The position numbers were made by a program, and so were the translations under genes. From Bacteroidales bacterium (GTDB lineage Bacteria; Bacteroidota; Bacteroidia; Bacteroidales; JAFGHD01), in assembly GCA_016927695.1 (NCBI GenBank), contig JAFGME010000051.1, positions 1 through 33,035 of the forward strand: a stretch of 33,035 bases of DNA. Direction: 5' to 3'. Within the stretch, counting starts at the first letter, position 1, and each line of letters begins with the position of its first letter. The notes under the pieces were generated by a model. That model was not told the origin of the DNA. It saw only the letters and a program-made list of their open reading frames with translations, and ran no database searches. Of the stretch, positions 16,699-24,330 are shown piece after piece.

Positions 16699-17387
16699 TG
16701 ATTTGCAATAAGTTTAATGGTTAGAGCAATATCATCGTGGATAAATTTATCCTTGAGATCATCGAAAAACTTTTTCGACTGGTATCTTACATCCCACTCG
16801 GACCTGTCAATTTTAAACTGTGGGGTGTAAGCCGAAATGGCACCGCTTTCTGATTTAACCACCGCACCGAAGGTAATACTTTTGGTGATCCCCTTCATGG
16901 TTAGATTGCCGGTGATAAGATGTGTCGGGGCTTCTTCTCCCTCCGGTTCTTTTTTGGGTTCTTCAATACCCTCAAATTTCTCCACTGAGGTGATCTCAAA
17001 ACGTGCAGTGGGGAATTTTTCCACACTAAAGAAATCATCCGATTTGAGATGATTAACCAGCTTGGTATTCCATTCCTCTTCTTCAAGGTCGTGGTTGATA
17101 ATCGAATTCATATCCACAATGAACTGACCTCCTTTAAGCTCACCATCAATAACTGTGAGGGAACCCGACTGCAACATGATGGTTCCGGTATGCTGACCGG
17201 TTGGCTTTGTTCCTAACCACTCAATCTGGCTGGAAGCGGTATTCACGGTAAATTCAACACCGGCGGTTGCCTCCATATCCACTGCTTTAGCTTCTGATGC
17301 ATCCGTCTTTTGTCCTTCAGGCGAATTTGAACAGGAAAAAGCAAATGAAGCAATCGTTATAACAAATAAAATATTCAGTATTTTCAT
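16695..17387 (-). CDS. YceI-family lipoprotein
   Basis: A 230-residue protein with a lipoprotein signal (AFSC, Cys19) and a low-complexity linker to about residue 45. The YceI lipocalin-like barrel follows: FTVNTASSQIEWLGTKPTGQ, GGQFIVDMNSI, FPTARFEITSVEKF, GNLTMKGITKSITF, and WDVRYQSKKFFDDLKDKFIHDD. YceI proteins bind polyisoprenoid or other amphiphilic molecules; this ligand is unknown. An acidic insert (EEPKKEPEGEEAP) sits between two strands. The gene is first in a two-gene operon with the glutathione peroxidase, which hints at a role in envelope oxidative stress (inferred). Confidence 0.93.
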   Translation of the reverse strand: MKILNILFVITIASFAFSCSNSPEGQKTDASEAKAVDMEATAGVEFTVNTASSQIEWLGTKPTGQHTGTIMLQSGSLTVIDGELKGGQFIVDMNSIINHDLEEEEWNTKLVNHLKSDDFFSVEKFPTARFEITSVEKFEGIEEPKKEPEGEEAPTHLITGNLTMKGITKSITFGAVVKSESGAISAYTPQFKIDRSEWDVRYQSKKFFDDLKDKFIHDDIALTIKLIANQ

Positions 17388-17508
17388 CTTTCAAAAGTTT
17401 ATGTTATCAACAATAAACATGACTGCTTATAAATTGTTCAACTTTCACAAAAAATAAATAAACATTCGACCACAATCAGCCACTGTCAAAGAATTCCCGG
17501 TGTATTAT

Positions 17509-17516
17509 TATCTTCG
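17509..17516 (+). promoter_or_regulatory. Possible -7 box before the MATE gene
   Basis: TATCTTCG, one base from TAnnTTTG, lies ten bases before ATG 17527. If it is real, the GTG at 17500 is untranscribed, which supports the ATG as start. No matching -33 element was found. Confidence 0.35.
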
Positions 17517-17526
17517 CACAAAAAAG

Positions 17527-18834
17527 ATGAACCGTCCGATACTCAGATTGGCGATCCCCAACATCATCAGCAATATCACAGTGCCTCTGGTAGGAATGGT
17601 TGATCTTGCCATCCTGGGTCATCTTGAATCCGAATTGTATATCGGAGCTATTGCCCTTGGAGGAATGATTTTCAATTTCATCTATGCCGTTTTCAGCTTT
17701 CTCAGGATGGGTACCAGCGGTTTTACAGCCCAGGCATTTGGCGAAGAAAACAAAACCGAATGCATTCTCATGCTTGGCCGCTCAATGCTGCTCGGCATAG
17801 TGGGAGGATTCATTCTTATCCTGCTGCAAACCCCGGTTGATCTGTTCAGTTTCTGGATACTCAGGGGATCTGAAGACGTTGAAGCCCTGGCGCGTGAATA
17901 CTTCCATATCCGCATCTTTGCTGCGCCAGCCTCTCTTGGTATTATGGCTTTTTCAGGATGGTTTATCGGCATGCAGAATGCCAGGATCCCCATGTATGTT
18001 GCCATTATCGTCAATGTGGTGAATGTGGCGCTGAGCTGGTTCTTTGTGTATGAACTGGGAATGAAATCCGATGGTGTGGCATGGGGCACAGTCATTGCCC
18101 AATACACCGGATTAGCCGCAGGAACCTGGTATTTCTTCAAAAATTATAAAAATCAATTGTCATACTGGATAACCGGGCAGTTTTTCAATTTTGAAATCCT
18201 TAAAAGGTTTTTCCGTGTCAACAGCGACATTATCATACGCACACTTTGCCTTATATTTGCATTTGCCTTTTTTACCGCTGAATCTGCCAGGATTGACAAT
18301 ACCATGCTGGCTGTGAACACTGTGCTGCTTCAATATCTTTTTCTCTTCTCCTATATCACCGACGGTTTCGCCCATGCTGCAGAAGCGTTGGTCGGGAAAT
18401 ATACGGGGGGTAAAAATATTCCCATGCTAAAAAAAACAGTGCGCTATTTGTTTTTATGGGGGCTTGCACTGAGTCTGCCTTTCACCCTGATCTATATTTT
18501 AGCCGGAGAACACCTGCTTTACCTCATGACCAATAATCCCACGGTGATTGGAGCTTCCGGCCCCTATCTGTTCTGGGTCGGTCTGGTACCCCTGATATCT
18601 TTTGCCGCTTTTATCTGGGATGGTGTGTATATTGGTGCCACAGCATCAGCGGCCATGAGAAATACGCTGCTCATCTCCACATTTGCAGTTTTTCTTCCTG
18701 CTTACTACCTGACCAAACCCTGGCTTGATAACCACAGCCTTTGGTTTGCCATGATGCTTTTCATGATGGCCCGGGGAGTGTTGCTGACCCTTTATGCAGG
18801 GAAAAGCATTTTCAGCATTGTTCAAAGGGATTGA
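17527..18834 (+). CDS. MATE-family efflux transporter
   Basis: A 436-residue membrane protein from ATG 17527. An in-frame GTG at 17500 would add nine residues (MYYYLRTKK), but these resemble promoter sequence and not the family's usual start. The protein opens MNRPILRLAIPNIISNITVP and continues LVGMVDLAILGHL, the classic MATE helix 1-2 motif. It has about twelve hydrophobic helices in two similar halves, including GTSGFTAQAFGEENKTE after helix 2. MATE proteins export cationic compounds or drugs in exchange for H+ or Na+. The closest subgroup appears to be DinF-like, judged from the overall pattern. The substrate is unknown. Confidence 0.93.
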   Translation: MNRPILRLAIPNIISNITVPLVGMVDLAILGHLESELYIGAIALGGMIFNFIYAVFSFLRMGTSGFTAQAFGEENKTECILMLGRSMLLGIVGGFILILLQTPVDLFSFWILRGSEDVEALAREYFHIRIFAAPASLGIMAFSGWFIGMQNARIPMYVAIIVNVVNVALSWFFVYELGMKSDGVAWGTVIAQYTGLAAGTWYFFKNYKNQLSYWITGQFFNFEILKRFFRVNSDIIIRTLCLIFAFAFFTAESARIDNTMLAVNTVLLQYLFLFSYITDGFAHAAEALVGKYTGGKNIPMLKKTVRYLFLWGLALSLPFTLIYILAGEHLLYLMTNNPTVIGASGPYLFWVGLVPLISFAAFIWDGVYIGATASAAMRNTLLISTFAVFLPAYYLTKPWLDNHSLWFAMMLFMMARGVLLTLYAGKSIFSIVQRD

Positions 18835-18845
18835 TTAAAGAGGCC

Positions 18846-18874
18846 AAAAAAAGGGCACCCTTGATGGTATGCCC
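18846..18874 (-). terminator. Rho-independent terminator of the dockerin-like protein gene
   Basis: On the minus strand GGGCA (18874-18870) pairs with TGCCC (18857-18853), with further pairing inside, then seven T (18852-18846). It lies 29 bases past the stop codon at 18903. On the plus strand it has no T-run. Confidence 0.75.
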
Positions 18875-18902
18875 AATAAATTATTGTTGGATATAATCCC
18901 TG

Positions 18903-20522
18903 TTATTCAGGCACCTGGCTCATATATCCCCCTTCAGGAGTATTATCCGGGACCTGACCTCCCAATCCGGCATTCGGAAGCAGAACATCATTTTTATCAC
19001 CGTTGTTGACATTAACGTCCATATTGTAATCACCGGCTTTGTATCCTGCTGTTCCGGCCTGTACCGCCCAGACATCCAGTTTGTCGCCGTTGTTGATCTG
19101 ATGGTCGGCATTGCCATCTCCGCTGACCAGTCCCCACACACCGGTTCCAATTTCCTTATGACCGTTGGTCCCTCCGAAAGCCTGGGTTGCCCCGGTTGAA
19201 AAATCATAAGTGTAAACCCCGCCGGTAGCAGTTAAGGGGTTACCGCTTAAAACTCCCAGGTGATTCCGGTGCCAGACTACGGCATACAGATTCTGACTGA
19301 ATGTTGCAAAAAACAACAAATCGGATGAGCCGTCAGTTCCTGTAATGGTTCCGTCCTTTTTGAGAAAAGCAGCCTGCCGGGCAATCATGGTAGATCCTGT
19401 GGCCAGGTTTGGGCTGGAAGCATCCCGCAATTCAACAAGCACCCAGTCAACAATATCTGTATTTGGGATGGAAAGAACTGCTTCAGATCCTGAATAATTC
19501 CACGGCGTAGTGTTAAAGGGCTGGCTGAGCGGAACCAATCCGGCCAGATTGATGCCGGTATTCATATCGGTCCCGTTGTAAGGCCCTTCAAGAAAAGCGT
19601 TGACATCGAGCCTGAGGCCTATTGCAAGCGGGCTGACAACGTCGCCCACTGCAAAAGCGCTGAAGTCAGTTATACCTGTCCTGGTTCTGGAGTATGGACC
19701 GGATCCTGCGGCAGCTCCGGCATTTTGCCCGTCCCATGCGGAATTATGATAATGCCCGATGCCACAATAATCCCTGTTAAAGTCGAAACCTTCGCTGGAA
19801 GCATTCCAGTTCACGGTGAGATCAACATCGGAGCCTCCTGCGGTTTCTTCAGTGATGACCCAGGTGGCATTCACGGCATTGCTGATGGTGGAAATCGTAT
19901 TCCCGACCGTTCCCCCATCAAGCACATCGTCGAAAACACGCACCCTGAAATTATCGGTTATGCCATTATTGACAATTGTAACCGGCAGATAATGGCCTGC
20001 ATGGCCAACCGGGAACTCAACGCCACCGGAGGACACCTCCATAACCAGAGATCCGTAGCCATTGGTAACAATATGGTTTGAAGTGCTGTACCCCGAAACA
20101 GACGCAGCGCTGCCTAAGGTTGCATACCAGTCATTGATGTAAAAATCAGCCGAGTTCAGGATGAGCCCCGTGTTGACCAGGATATTGCCGGCGAGCCCGG
20201 TTTGAGTGGAGACTTTCAGGGTGGCAAATTCTGTGGTCACCGACCCGGTGATTTCATGGGCAGAGGCTCCAGTAAATTCAACAGTGCCTGTTCCCAGGGA
20301 AGCCGTTCCGTAATTGGATAAATCGCCGTCCAGGTCAATTGTGCCGCTGTTACTAAGAGTGGCGCCGGTTTGTATTTCAAGGTCGCCTTGCACCTTTATA
20401 GTCGTTCCCGACAGGACCTTCACATTTCCGGATTTAATCACCCATCCGGCATAAATGTTTGAACAGCCTAATAAGAGGCATGTGGTTGTCATTAAAAAAG
20501 TAACAGTAATTCTCTTTTTCAT
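18903..20522 (-). CDS. Secreted protein with dockerin-like C-terminal repeats
   Basis: A 539-residue protein. The signal region contains a possible lipobox (LLLGC, Cys19) and, after it, a signal-peptidase I-like site (NIYAG), so lipidation is uncertain. The N-terminal ~110 residues form a repeated beta-helix-like region (LSGTTIKVQGDLEIQTGATL; SNSGTIDLDGDLSNYGTASL). A middle domain of unknown function follows. Near residues 466-525 are two calcium-loop repeats of dockerin type: GDGNADHQINNGDKLDVW and GDYNMDVNVNNGDKNDVL. The protein ends in QVPE, with no T9SS domain of the usual form. Similar C-termini are common in Bacteroidota secreted proteins. Its gene lies downstream of the tail-fibre-like protein gene, with a possible own promoter. 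Confidence 0.78.
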   Translation of the reverse strand: MKKRITVTFLMTTTCLLLGCSNIYAGWVIKSGNVKVLSGTTIKVQGDLEIQTGATLSNSGTIDLDGDLSNYGTASLGTGTVEFTGASAHEITGSVTTEFATLKVSTQTGLAGNILVNTGLILNSADFYINDWYATLGSAASVSGYSTSNHIVTNGYGSLVMEVSSGGVEFPVGHAGHYLPVTIVNNGITDNFRVRVFDDVLDGGTVGNTISTISNAVNATWVITEETAGGSDVDLTVNWNASSEGFDFNRDYCGIGHYHNSAWDGQNAGAAAGSGPYSRTRTGITDFSAFAVGDVVSPLAIGLRLDVNAFLEGPYNGTDMNTGINLAGLVPLSQPFNTTPWNYSGSEAVLSIPNTDIVDWVLVELRDASSPNLATGSTMIARQAAFLKKDGTITGTDGSSDLLFFATFSQNLYAVVWHRNHLGVLSGNPLTATGGVYTYDFSTGATQAFGGTNGHKEIGTGVWGLVSGDGNADHQINNGDKLDVWAVQAGTAGYKAGDYNMDVNVNNGDKNDVLLPNAGLGGQVPDNTPEGGYMSQVPE

Positions 20523-20547
20523 AGATCAGTTTTTAATGAGTTCAATA

Positions 20548-20555
20548 CAAAAATA
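20548..20555 (-). promoter_or_regulatory. Possible -7 box before the dockerin-like protein gene
   Basis: The minus strand reads TATTTTTG, a perfect TAnnTTTG, 25 bases before ATG 20522. No -33 TTG is seen at the right distance. Confidence 0.4.
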
Positions 20556-20628
20556 GCATTTATCGTTGTAATGGTGAAAAATAATCCTGAATAATCATGC
20601 ATTAAAAAAATAAAAAAAAATTCTTCAT

Positions 20629-21858
20629 CTAAAGGTTGATAAAGTATCCGTTGATCACCCCTCCGTTAAATGTAATTGTCTGATTTGGCCCTGCAACCAC
20701 AGGCATTCTCGGGGGACGGTAAGGCTGGGAACCGTTACAGTAATTGCCATACCCAAAATACACGGTGATTCCGTTCACCTGTAGCGCTCTTTGAGAGGTT
20801 CCTGCGTAGAGTCCCAGTACCACGAATGCCGTATTAGGCATAACATTGATGCTGGAGCTTGTCACTATGGCCTGAACAGTGGCATCCACAAGGAAGCCAT
20901 TGAAGGATACATTTGGATTACCTGAGCTTATCGTCATGTATGGATTTGCAATTATGGGAGTTTCGAGGGTATTAAAATTTGCAATATTTTCATTGCCATA
21001 AAAAACCTGTTGTCCGTCTATAATAATCGGAGCGGTAGTAAACTGGTTATAAATGTTAGTGATATAAAGATTCTTACCGGGAGGCACAATGTAATTTCCA
21101 CTGAAAAATATCCAGGTAACAGGCTGCATCGGGAAAACGCCATCGGGGAAAGTCAGTGAGCGGTTGGGTCCCCAGGAGCCCAGGCCGTTTGCATCAGATG
21201 TAAGCACTTTATACATTCCGGGATTGCCCCCTCTGATCCTGACCTGACCGTTGACATCCAGTTTTGAGGTGGGCGCAGTCAATCCGATCCCTACATTTCC
21301 GGCAGCATCAATGGCAAAATGGTCGCTGGTTCCGCCGCCTGAGGTTAAATCCCTGATCCTGAAAACATCGGGTGAATTATCGGAAACCAGTGCCCAGGTC
21401 CGCGTTCCGCCTTTCAGTTCAATACAGGTTTCTGAAGGGGTTTCAAACCTGGCTACCGATGCCCCGGTGGATAAATTTGCCACATGCAGCAAATTCTGGG
21501 GGTTGGTGAGCCCGATCCCGACATTCCCGGAAACATTCGAATACATGTTGGCGCCTGATATCACCCAGTCATCATCAGCTCCTGCCACAATTTTTTGCCA
21601 GCCTGAACCGTGAAAGTAGTAAAAGCTGCTGTCGGAAGTAACATAAACAAGCAATCCATCTGCAGGCGAGGAAATCAGGTCTCTCTCTCCGGCAGTCATC
21701 CTGGGAACAAGCATCCCTGTTGAAGTAGATTTCACATCCAGCATGGCGCTGGGGTCGGGGGCAGAGTTGTCATTATTGACAGCCACCTGGGCATTAACGT
21801 GGACACTGATCAAAAACGCCCACACTGTTAATACCGGCATCAGATTTCTCATAATCAT
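20629..21858 (-). CDS. Tail-fibre-like surface protein (GNVGIG repeats)
   Basis: A 409-residue protein. ATG 21858 gives MIMRNLMPVLTVWAFLISVH and then VNAQ, a good signal peptide; ATG 21852 is an alternative. A longer frame starting at 21906 is rejected because a well-formed promoter lies inside it. The mature start AVNNDNSAPDPSAMLDVKST, the STGMLVPRMTAGERDLI segment and two GNVGIGLTxPxxxL motifs are typical of Bacteroidota proteins resembling phage tail fibres or trimeric adhesins. A GLGSWGPNRS segment follows the repeats. The C-terminal ~190 residues look beta-rich and match no family I recognise. No T9SS sorting domain is seen. It probably sits on the cell surface. Confidence 0.8.
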   Translation of the reverse strand: MIMRNLMPVLTVWAFLISVHVNAQVAVNNDNSAPDPSAMLDVKSTSTGMLVPRMTAGERDLISSPADGLLVYVTSDSSFYYFHGSGWQKIVAGADDDWVISGANMYSNVSGNVGIGLTNPQNLLHVANLSTGASVARFETPSETCIELKGGTRTWALVSDNSPDVFRIRDLTSGGGTSDHFAIDAAGNVGIGLTAPTSKLDVNGQVRIRGGNPGMYKVLTSDANGLGSWGPNRSLTFPDGVFPMQPVTWIFFSGNYIVPPGKNLYITNIYNQFTTAPIIIDGQQVFYGNENIANFNTLETPIIANPYMTISSGNPNVSFNGFLVDATVQAIVTSSSINVMPNTAFVVLGLYAGTSQRALQVNGITVYFGYGNYCNGSQPYRPPRMPVVAGPNQTITFNGGVINGYFINL

Positions 21859-21878
21859 CGGTGAATTTATTTTCAAGC

Positions 21879-21911
21879 CAAAGATATTAAAAAATAAATA
21901 AAACACACAAA
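21879..21911 (-). promoter_or_regulatory. Promoter of the tail-fibre-like protein gene
   Basis: On the minus strand TTTG (21911-21908), a 21-base spacer and TATCTTTG (21886-21879) form a full Bacteroidota-type promoter. Transcription would begin near 21872, about 15 bases before ATG 21858, which fixes the start downstream. Confidence 0.7.
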
Positions 21912-21944
21912 TAAATATGCCTTTTTACGAAATGATTAAATCAC

Positions 21945-21952
21945 TAATTTTG
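21945..21952 (+). promoter_or_regulatory. Possible -7 box of the endonuclease gene
   Basis: TAATTTTG matches TAnnTTTG and ends four bases before ATG 21957, so the transcript would be leaderless or nearly so. No clear -33 element is visible. It diverges from the promoter at 21879-21911. Confidence 0.4.
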
Positions 21953-21956
21953 AATT

Positions 21957-22997
21957 ATGAAACACAAACAAAAGTTATTATCCCTGATTATCCTGCTGGC
22001 CGCAACAAGTACAGGGTTTCAGTCTATTTGCCAGATACCTCCCGGTTACTACGACCCGGCCACCGGTGTTTACGGGGCACAGCTCAAAAATGCCCTGAAT
22101 AATATCATTGACAATCATGTTGAATTTTCATACGACGACGTTAAGGATATTCTTCAGGAAACCGATGAGGACCCTCAAAATTTCAATAATGTTATCCTGT
22201 TATATACTGGGCGTTCCCAGGCCAAAAGCACTTTTGGAGGAGGAGCGAACGACTGGAACCGCGAGCATGTGTGGGCCAAGTCGCACGGAGATTTTGGAAA
22301 CAACCCTCCCTGCGGCACCGACGTGCACCACATGAAGCCCACGGATGCTTCGGTAAACAGCGACAGGGGCAACAAGGACTTTGACAATGGCGGTCAGCAG
22401 CACCCTGAAGCCACGGGATGTTACTATACACAATACACATGGGAACCGAGGGACGAAGTGAAAGGAGATGTAGCCAGGATGATCCTTTACATGGATGTCA
22501 GGTATGAAGGAAACTCAGGGGAGCCCGACCTGACAGCCGTTGACGCCGTCAACACTTCCCCTGCGCCGGAGCACGGCCGGCTGAGTACCCTTCTGGCCTG
22601 GCATGCATCCGACCCTCCGGATGCTTTTGAAATAAACAGAAACAATGTTATTTATTCTTATCAGCAAAACAGGAACCCTTTCATCGATCATCCCGAATTT
22701 GCGGGGTATATATGGAACCCACCCTCAGGTACAGGAAATGCAGCAGACCTAGCCTCAGGCATCTCCCTTTTCCCCGTTCCGGCAAACAGTATGGTTACCA
22801 TTTCAGGACTGGCCCAAAATCAGGATATCAACACCGTAGTATTGCATGATATGAACGGAGCTGTACAATATATTCCATCCACTGAATCTGACGGGCAGTA
22901 CAAAATGGATGTATCCGGACTACCGGAGGGGGGGTATGTATGCCGGATAGTTTCGGATGGGGTGATCATACACCGGAAAGTGATAATTTGCCGTTGA
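21957..22997 (+). CDS. Secreted endonuclease I family nuclease with T9SS sorting domain
   Basis: A 346-residue protein with a signal peptide (about residues 1-26, ending QSICQ). The endonuclease I (EndA/NucM type, beta-beta-alpha-metal) core has the signature NREHVWAKSHG at residues 101-111, with His104 as the likely general base. DVHHMKPTD (122-130) and NSDRGNKDFDNGG follow. Known relatives cut single- and double-stranded DNA outside the cell. From about residue 265 a T9SS sorting domain follows: ISLFPVPANSMVTISGL, VVLHDMNGAV and a C-terminal IIHRKVIICR. It is thus probably surface-bound or released, for feeding on DNA or phosphate or for biofilm DNA turnover. The ending CR is slightly unusual for the sorting domain. 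Confidence 0.92.
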   Translation: MKHKQKLLSLIILLAATSTGFQSICQIPPGYYDPATGVYGAQLKNALNNIIDNHVEFSYDDVKDILQETDEDPQNFNNVILLYTGRSQAKSTFGGGANDWNREHVWAKSHGDFGNNPPCGTDVHHMKPTDASVNSDRGNKDFDNGGQQHPEATGCYYTQYTWEPRDEVKGDVARMILYMDVRYEGNSGEPDLTAVDAVNTSPAPEHGRLSTLLAWHASDPPDAFEINRNNVIYSYQQNRNPFIDHPEFAGYIWNPPSGTGNAADLASGISLFPVPANSMVTISGLAQNQDINTVVLHDMNGAVQYIPSTESDGQYKMDVSGLPEGGYVCRIVSDGVIIHRKVIICR

Positions 22998-23055
22998 GCT
23001 GAATGCGGCAACTGCTGTTGAATTTTGCAATAAGCGATACTTCACAACATTTGCC

Positions 23056-24165
23056 ATGAGGTACAGGTTTTGTATATTGCCGCTATCCACAGCATTGATG
23101 CTCACGCTCTGCCTGCAGGCATCCACTGATAAATTTAAGGCCGGTAGCCGCAAAGCTTTTATGGTTACAGGGATAAAAACTCACTATGGTTCACTGATCA
23201 AACATTCAAAAAAAATCGGGGAACTGCCGGATGCCTTTCCTTCAGGTATTGAACTCACCATGAGTTGGCATTACCACAATCAGGCTTCATTCGACAGGTG
23301 CCGTTGTTTTCCCCGCATTGGTTTCATGTTCGCATATTGGAATTACGGACTTCCTGAAATCCTTGGCCGGGGGATATATCTGGTGAATTACGCTGAGCCG
23401 TTTTTCGGCGCTCACAACCGTACTTTTTTTTCTGTAAGGGCTGCCTGGGGCCTGGCCCTTTTATCCAACCCATACCATGAAACCGGTAACCCATACAATC
23501 TTAGCTACAGCAGCAAAATCAATTTCCCGCTCCTGTTAAGCATCAATCTATTTCACCGGTTGAACCCAAACTTTTTACTGAACATCGGTTTATCCTACAA
23601 TCATGTTTCCAATGGCGGTATGAGCGAACCCAACCTGGGAATAAATTTTCCTGCAATCGGGCTGGGGATTGATTACAACATCAGCCCGGTAAGGTTTATT
23701 AAAAAATCACCAGGGGACTGGAGAAGGGAGGGTGTTATGAAAAGGACAGACTTGATCATCTCCTCAGGACGTAAGCAACTGGATCACAGCGAAAAACAAA
23801 GACATTCCATCATAGGTTTCAGCGCTTCCCACAGCAGGCAGGTGGGGCGTGTCAGCGCACTTTTTGCCGGCGGGGAGTGGTTGATGGATGGTGCGGTCAG
23901 GGAAAAGATCAGAATAAAAAGAATACAGGGCTCCGGATCGCAGTCGGTCGGTCTTTTTGCGGGGCATAAGTTTCTGCTCGGACGGTTTTTTTTCAGTCAG
24001 GCCATCGGACTCTATATATACAAGCCCTATGATTACGGGGATCCGTATTATCAAAGGTATGGTTTAATGTTCAGGGCAAACCCACATCTTTTGGCAGGCA
24101 TATCCCTAAAGGCTCACCGGCATGTTGCAGACCACCTGGATCTGAGGGTTTCTGTTTGTTTCTGA
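23056..24165 (+). CDS. Acyloxyacyl hydrolase (PagL-like) family outer-membrane protein
   Basis: A 369-residue protein with a signal peptide (about residues 1-22). Its first ~215 residues match the PagL lipid A 3-O-deacylase fold, an outer-membrane barrel. The key segment is YNHVSNGGMSEPNLGINFPA: His183 and Ser185 fit the catalytic His-x-Ser of PagL. The catalytic Glu, 14 residues after that His in Pseudomonas PagL, is replaced by Asn197. The last ~145 residues (about 225-369) add more barrel-like strands (HSIIGFSASHSRQVGRVSAL; QSVGLFAGHKFLLGRFFFSQ), so the protein is about twice the usual PagL length. Activity is therefore uncertain. It lies 58 bases after the endonuclease gene and may be cotranscribed with it. 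Confidence 0.82.
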   Translation: MRYRFCILPLSTALMLTLCLQASTDKFKAGSRKAFMVTGIKTHYGSLIKHSKKIGELPDAFPSGIELTMSWHYHNQASFDRCRCFPRIGFMFAYWNYGLPEILGRGIYLVNYAEPFFGAHNRTFFSVRAAWGLALLSNPYHETGNPYNLSYSSKINFPLLLSINLFHRLNPNFLLNIGLSYNHVSNGGMSEPNLGINFPAIGLGIDYNISPVRFIKKSPGDWRREGVMKRTDLIISSGRKQLDHSEKQRHSIIGFSASHSRQVGRVSALFAGGEWLMDGAVREKIRIKRIQGSGSQSVGLFAGHKFLLGRFFFSQAIGLYIYKPYDYGDPYYQRYGLMFRANPHLLAGISLKAHRHVADHLDLRVSVCF

Positions 24166-24240
24166 GGATTCATTGCAGCGGACCGTATGGTGTAAAACAA
24201 TGATAAATACTGAGGTTTTGTATAAATTATCCTACCCTTG

Positions 24241-24270
24241 TTGGCAGGATTTTTTTTAATTGTATTTTTG
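24241..24270 (+). promoter_or_regulatory. Promoter of the isocitrate/isopropylmalate-type dehydrogenase gene
   Basis: TTG (24241-24243), a 19-base spacer and TATTTTTG (24263-24270) form a full Bacteroidota promoter. Transcription would begin near 24277, leaving a leader of about 54 bases to ATG 24331. The location rules out the upstream in-frame TTG at 24238 as start. Confidence 0.65.
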
Positions 24271-24330
24271 ATCCTTTTTCAGGGTTATTCAATTCATAAA
24301 ATATTATTTAATAAACAAAATGAAATAGTT

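Noticed and set aside
17500-17526. GTG at 17500 as start of the MATE gene
   Set aside because: The extra nine residues are encoded by promoter-like sequence; ATG 17527 gives the family's N-terminus.
24238-24330. TTG at 24238 as start of the dehydrogenase gene, giving a hydrophobic N-terminus
   Set aside because: The segment holds a full promoter (24241-24270), and the enzyme family starts at MAKRTIVSMPGDG.
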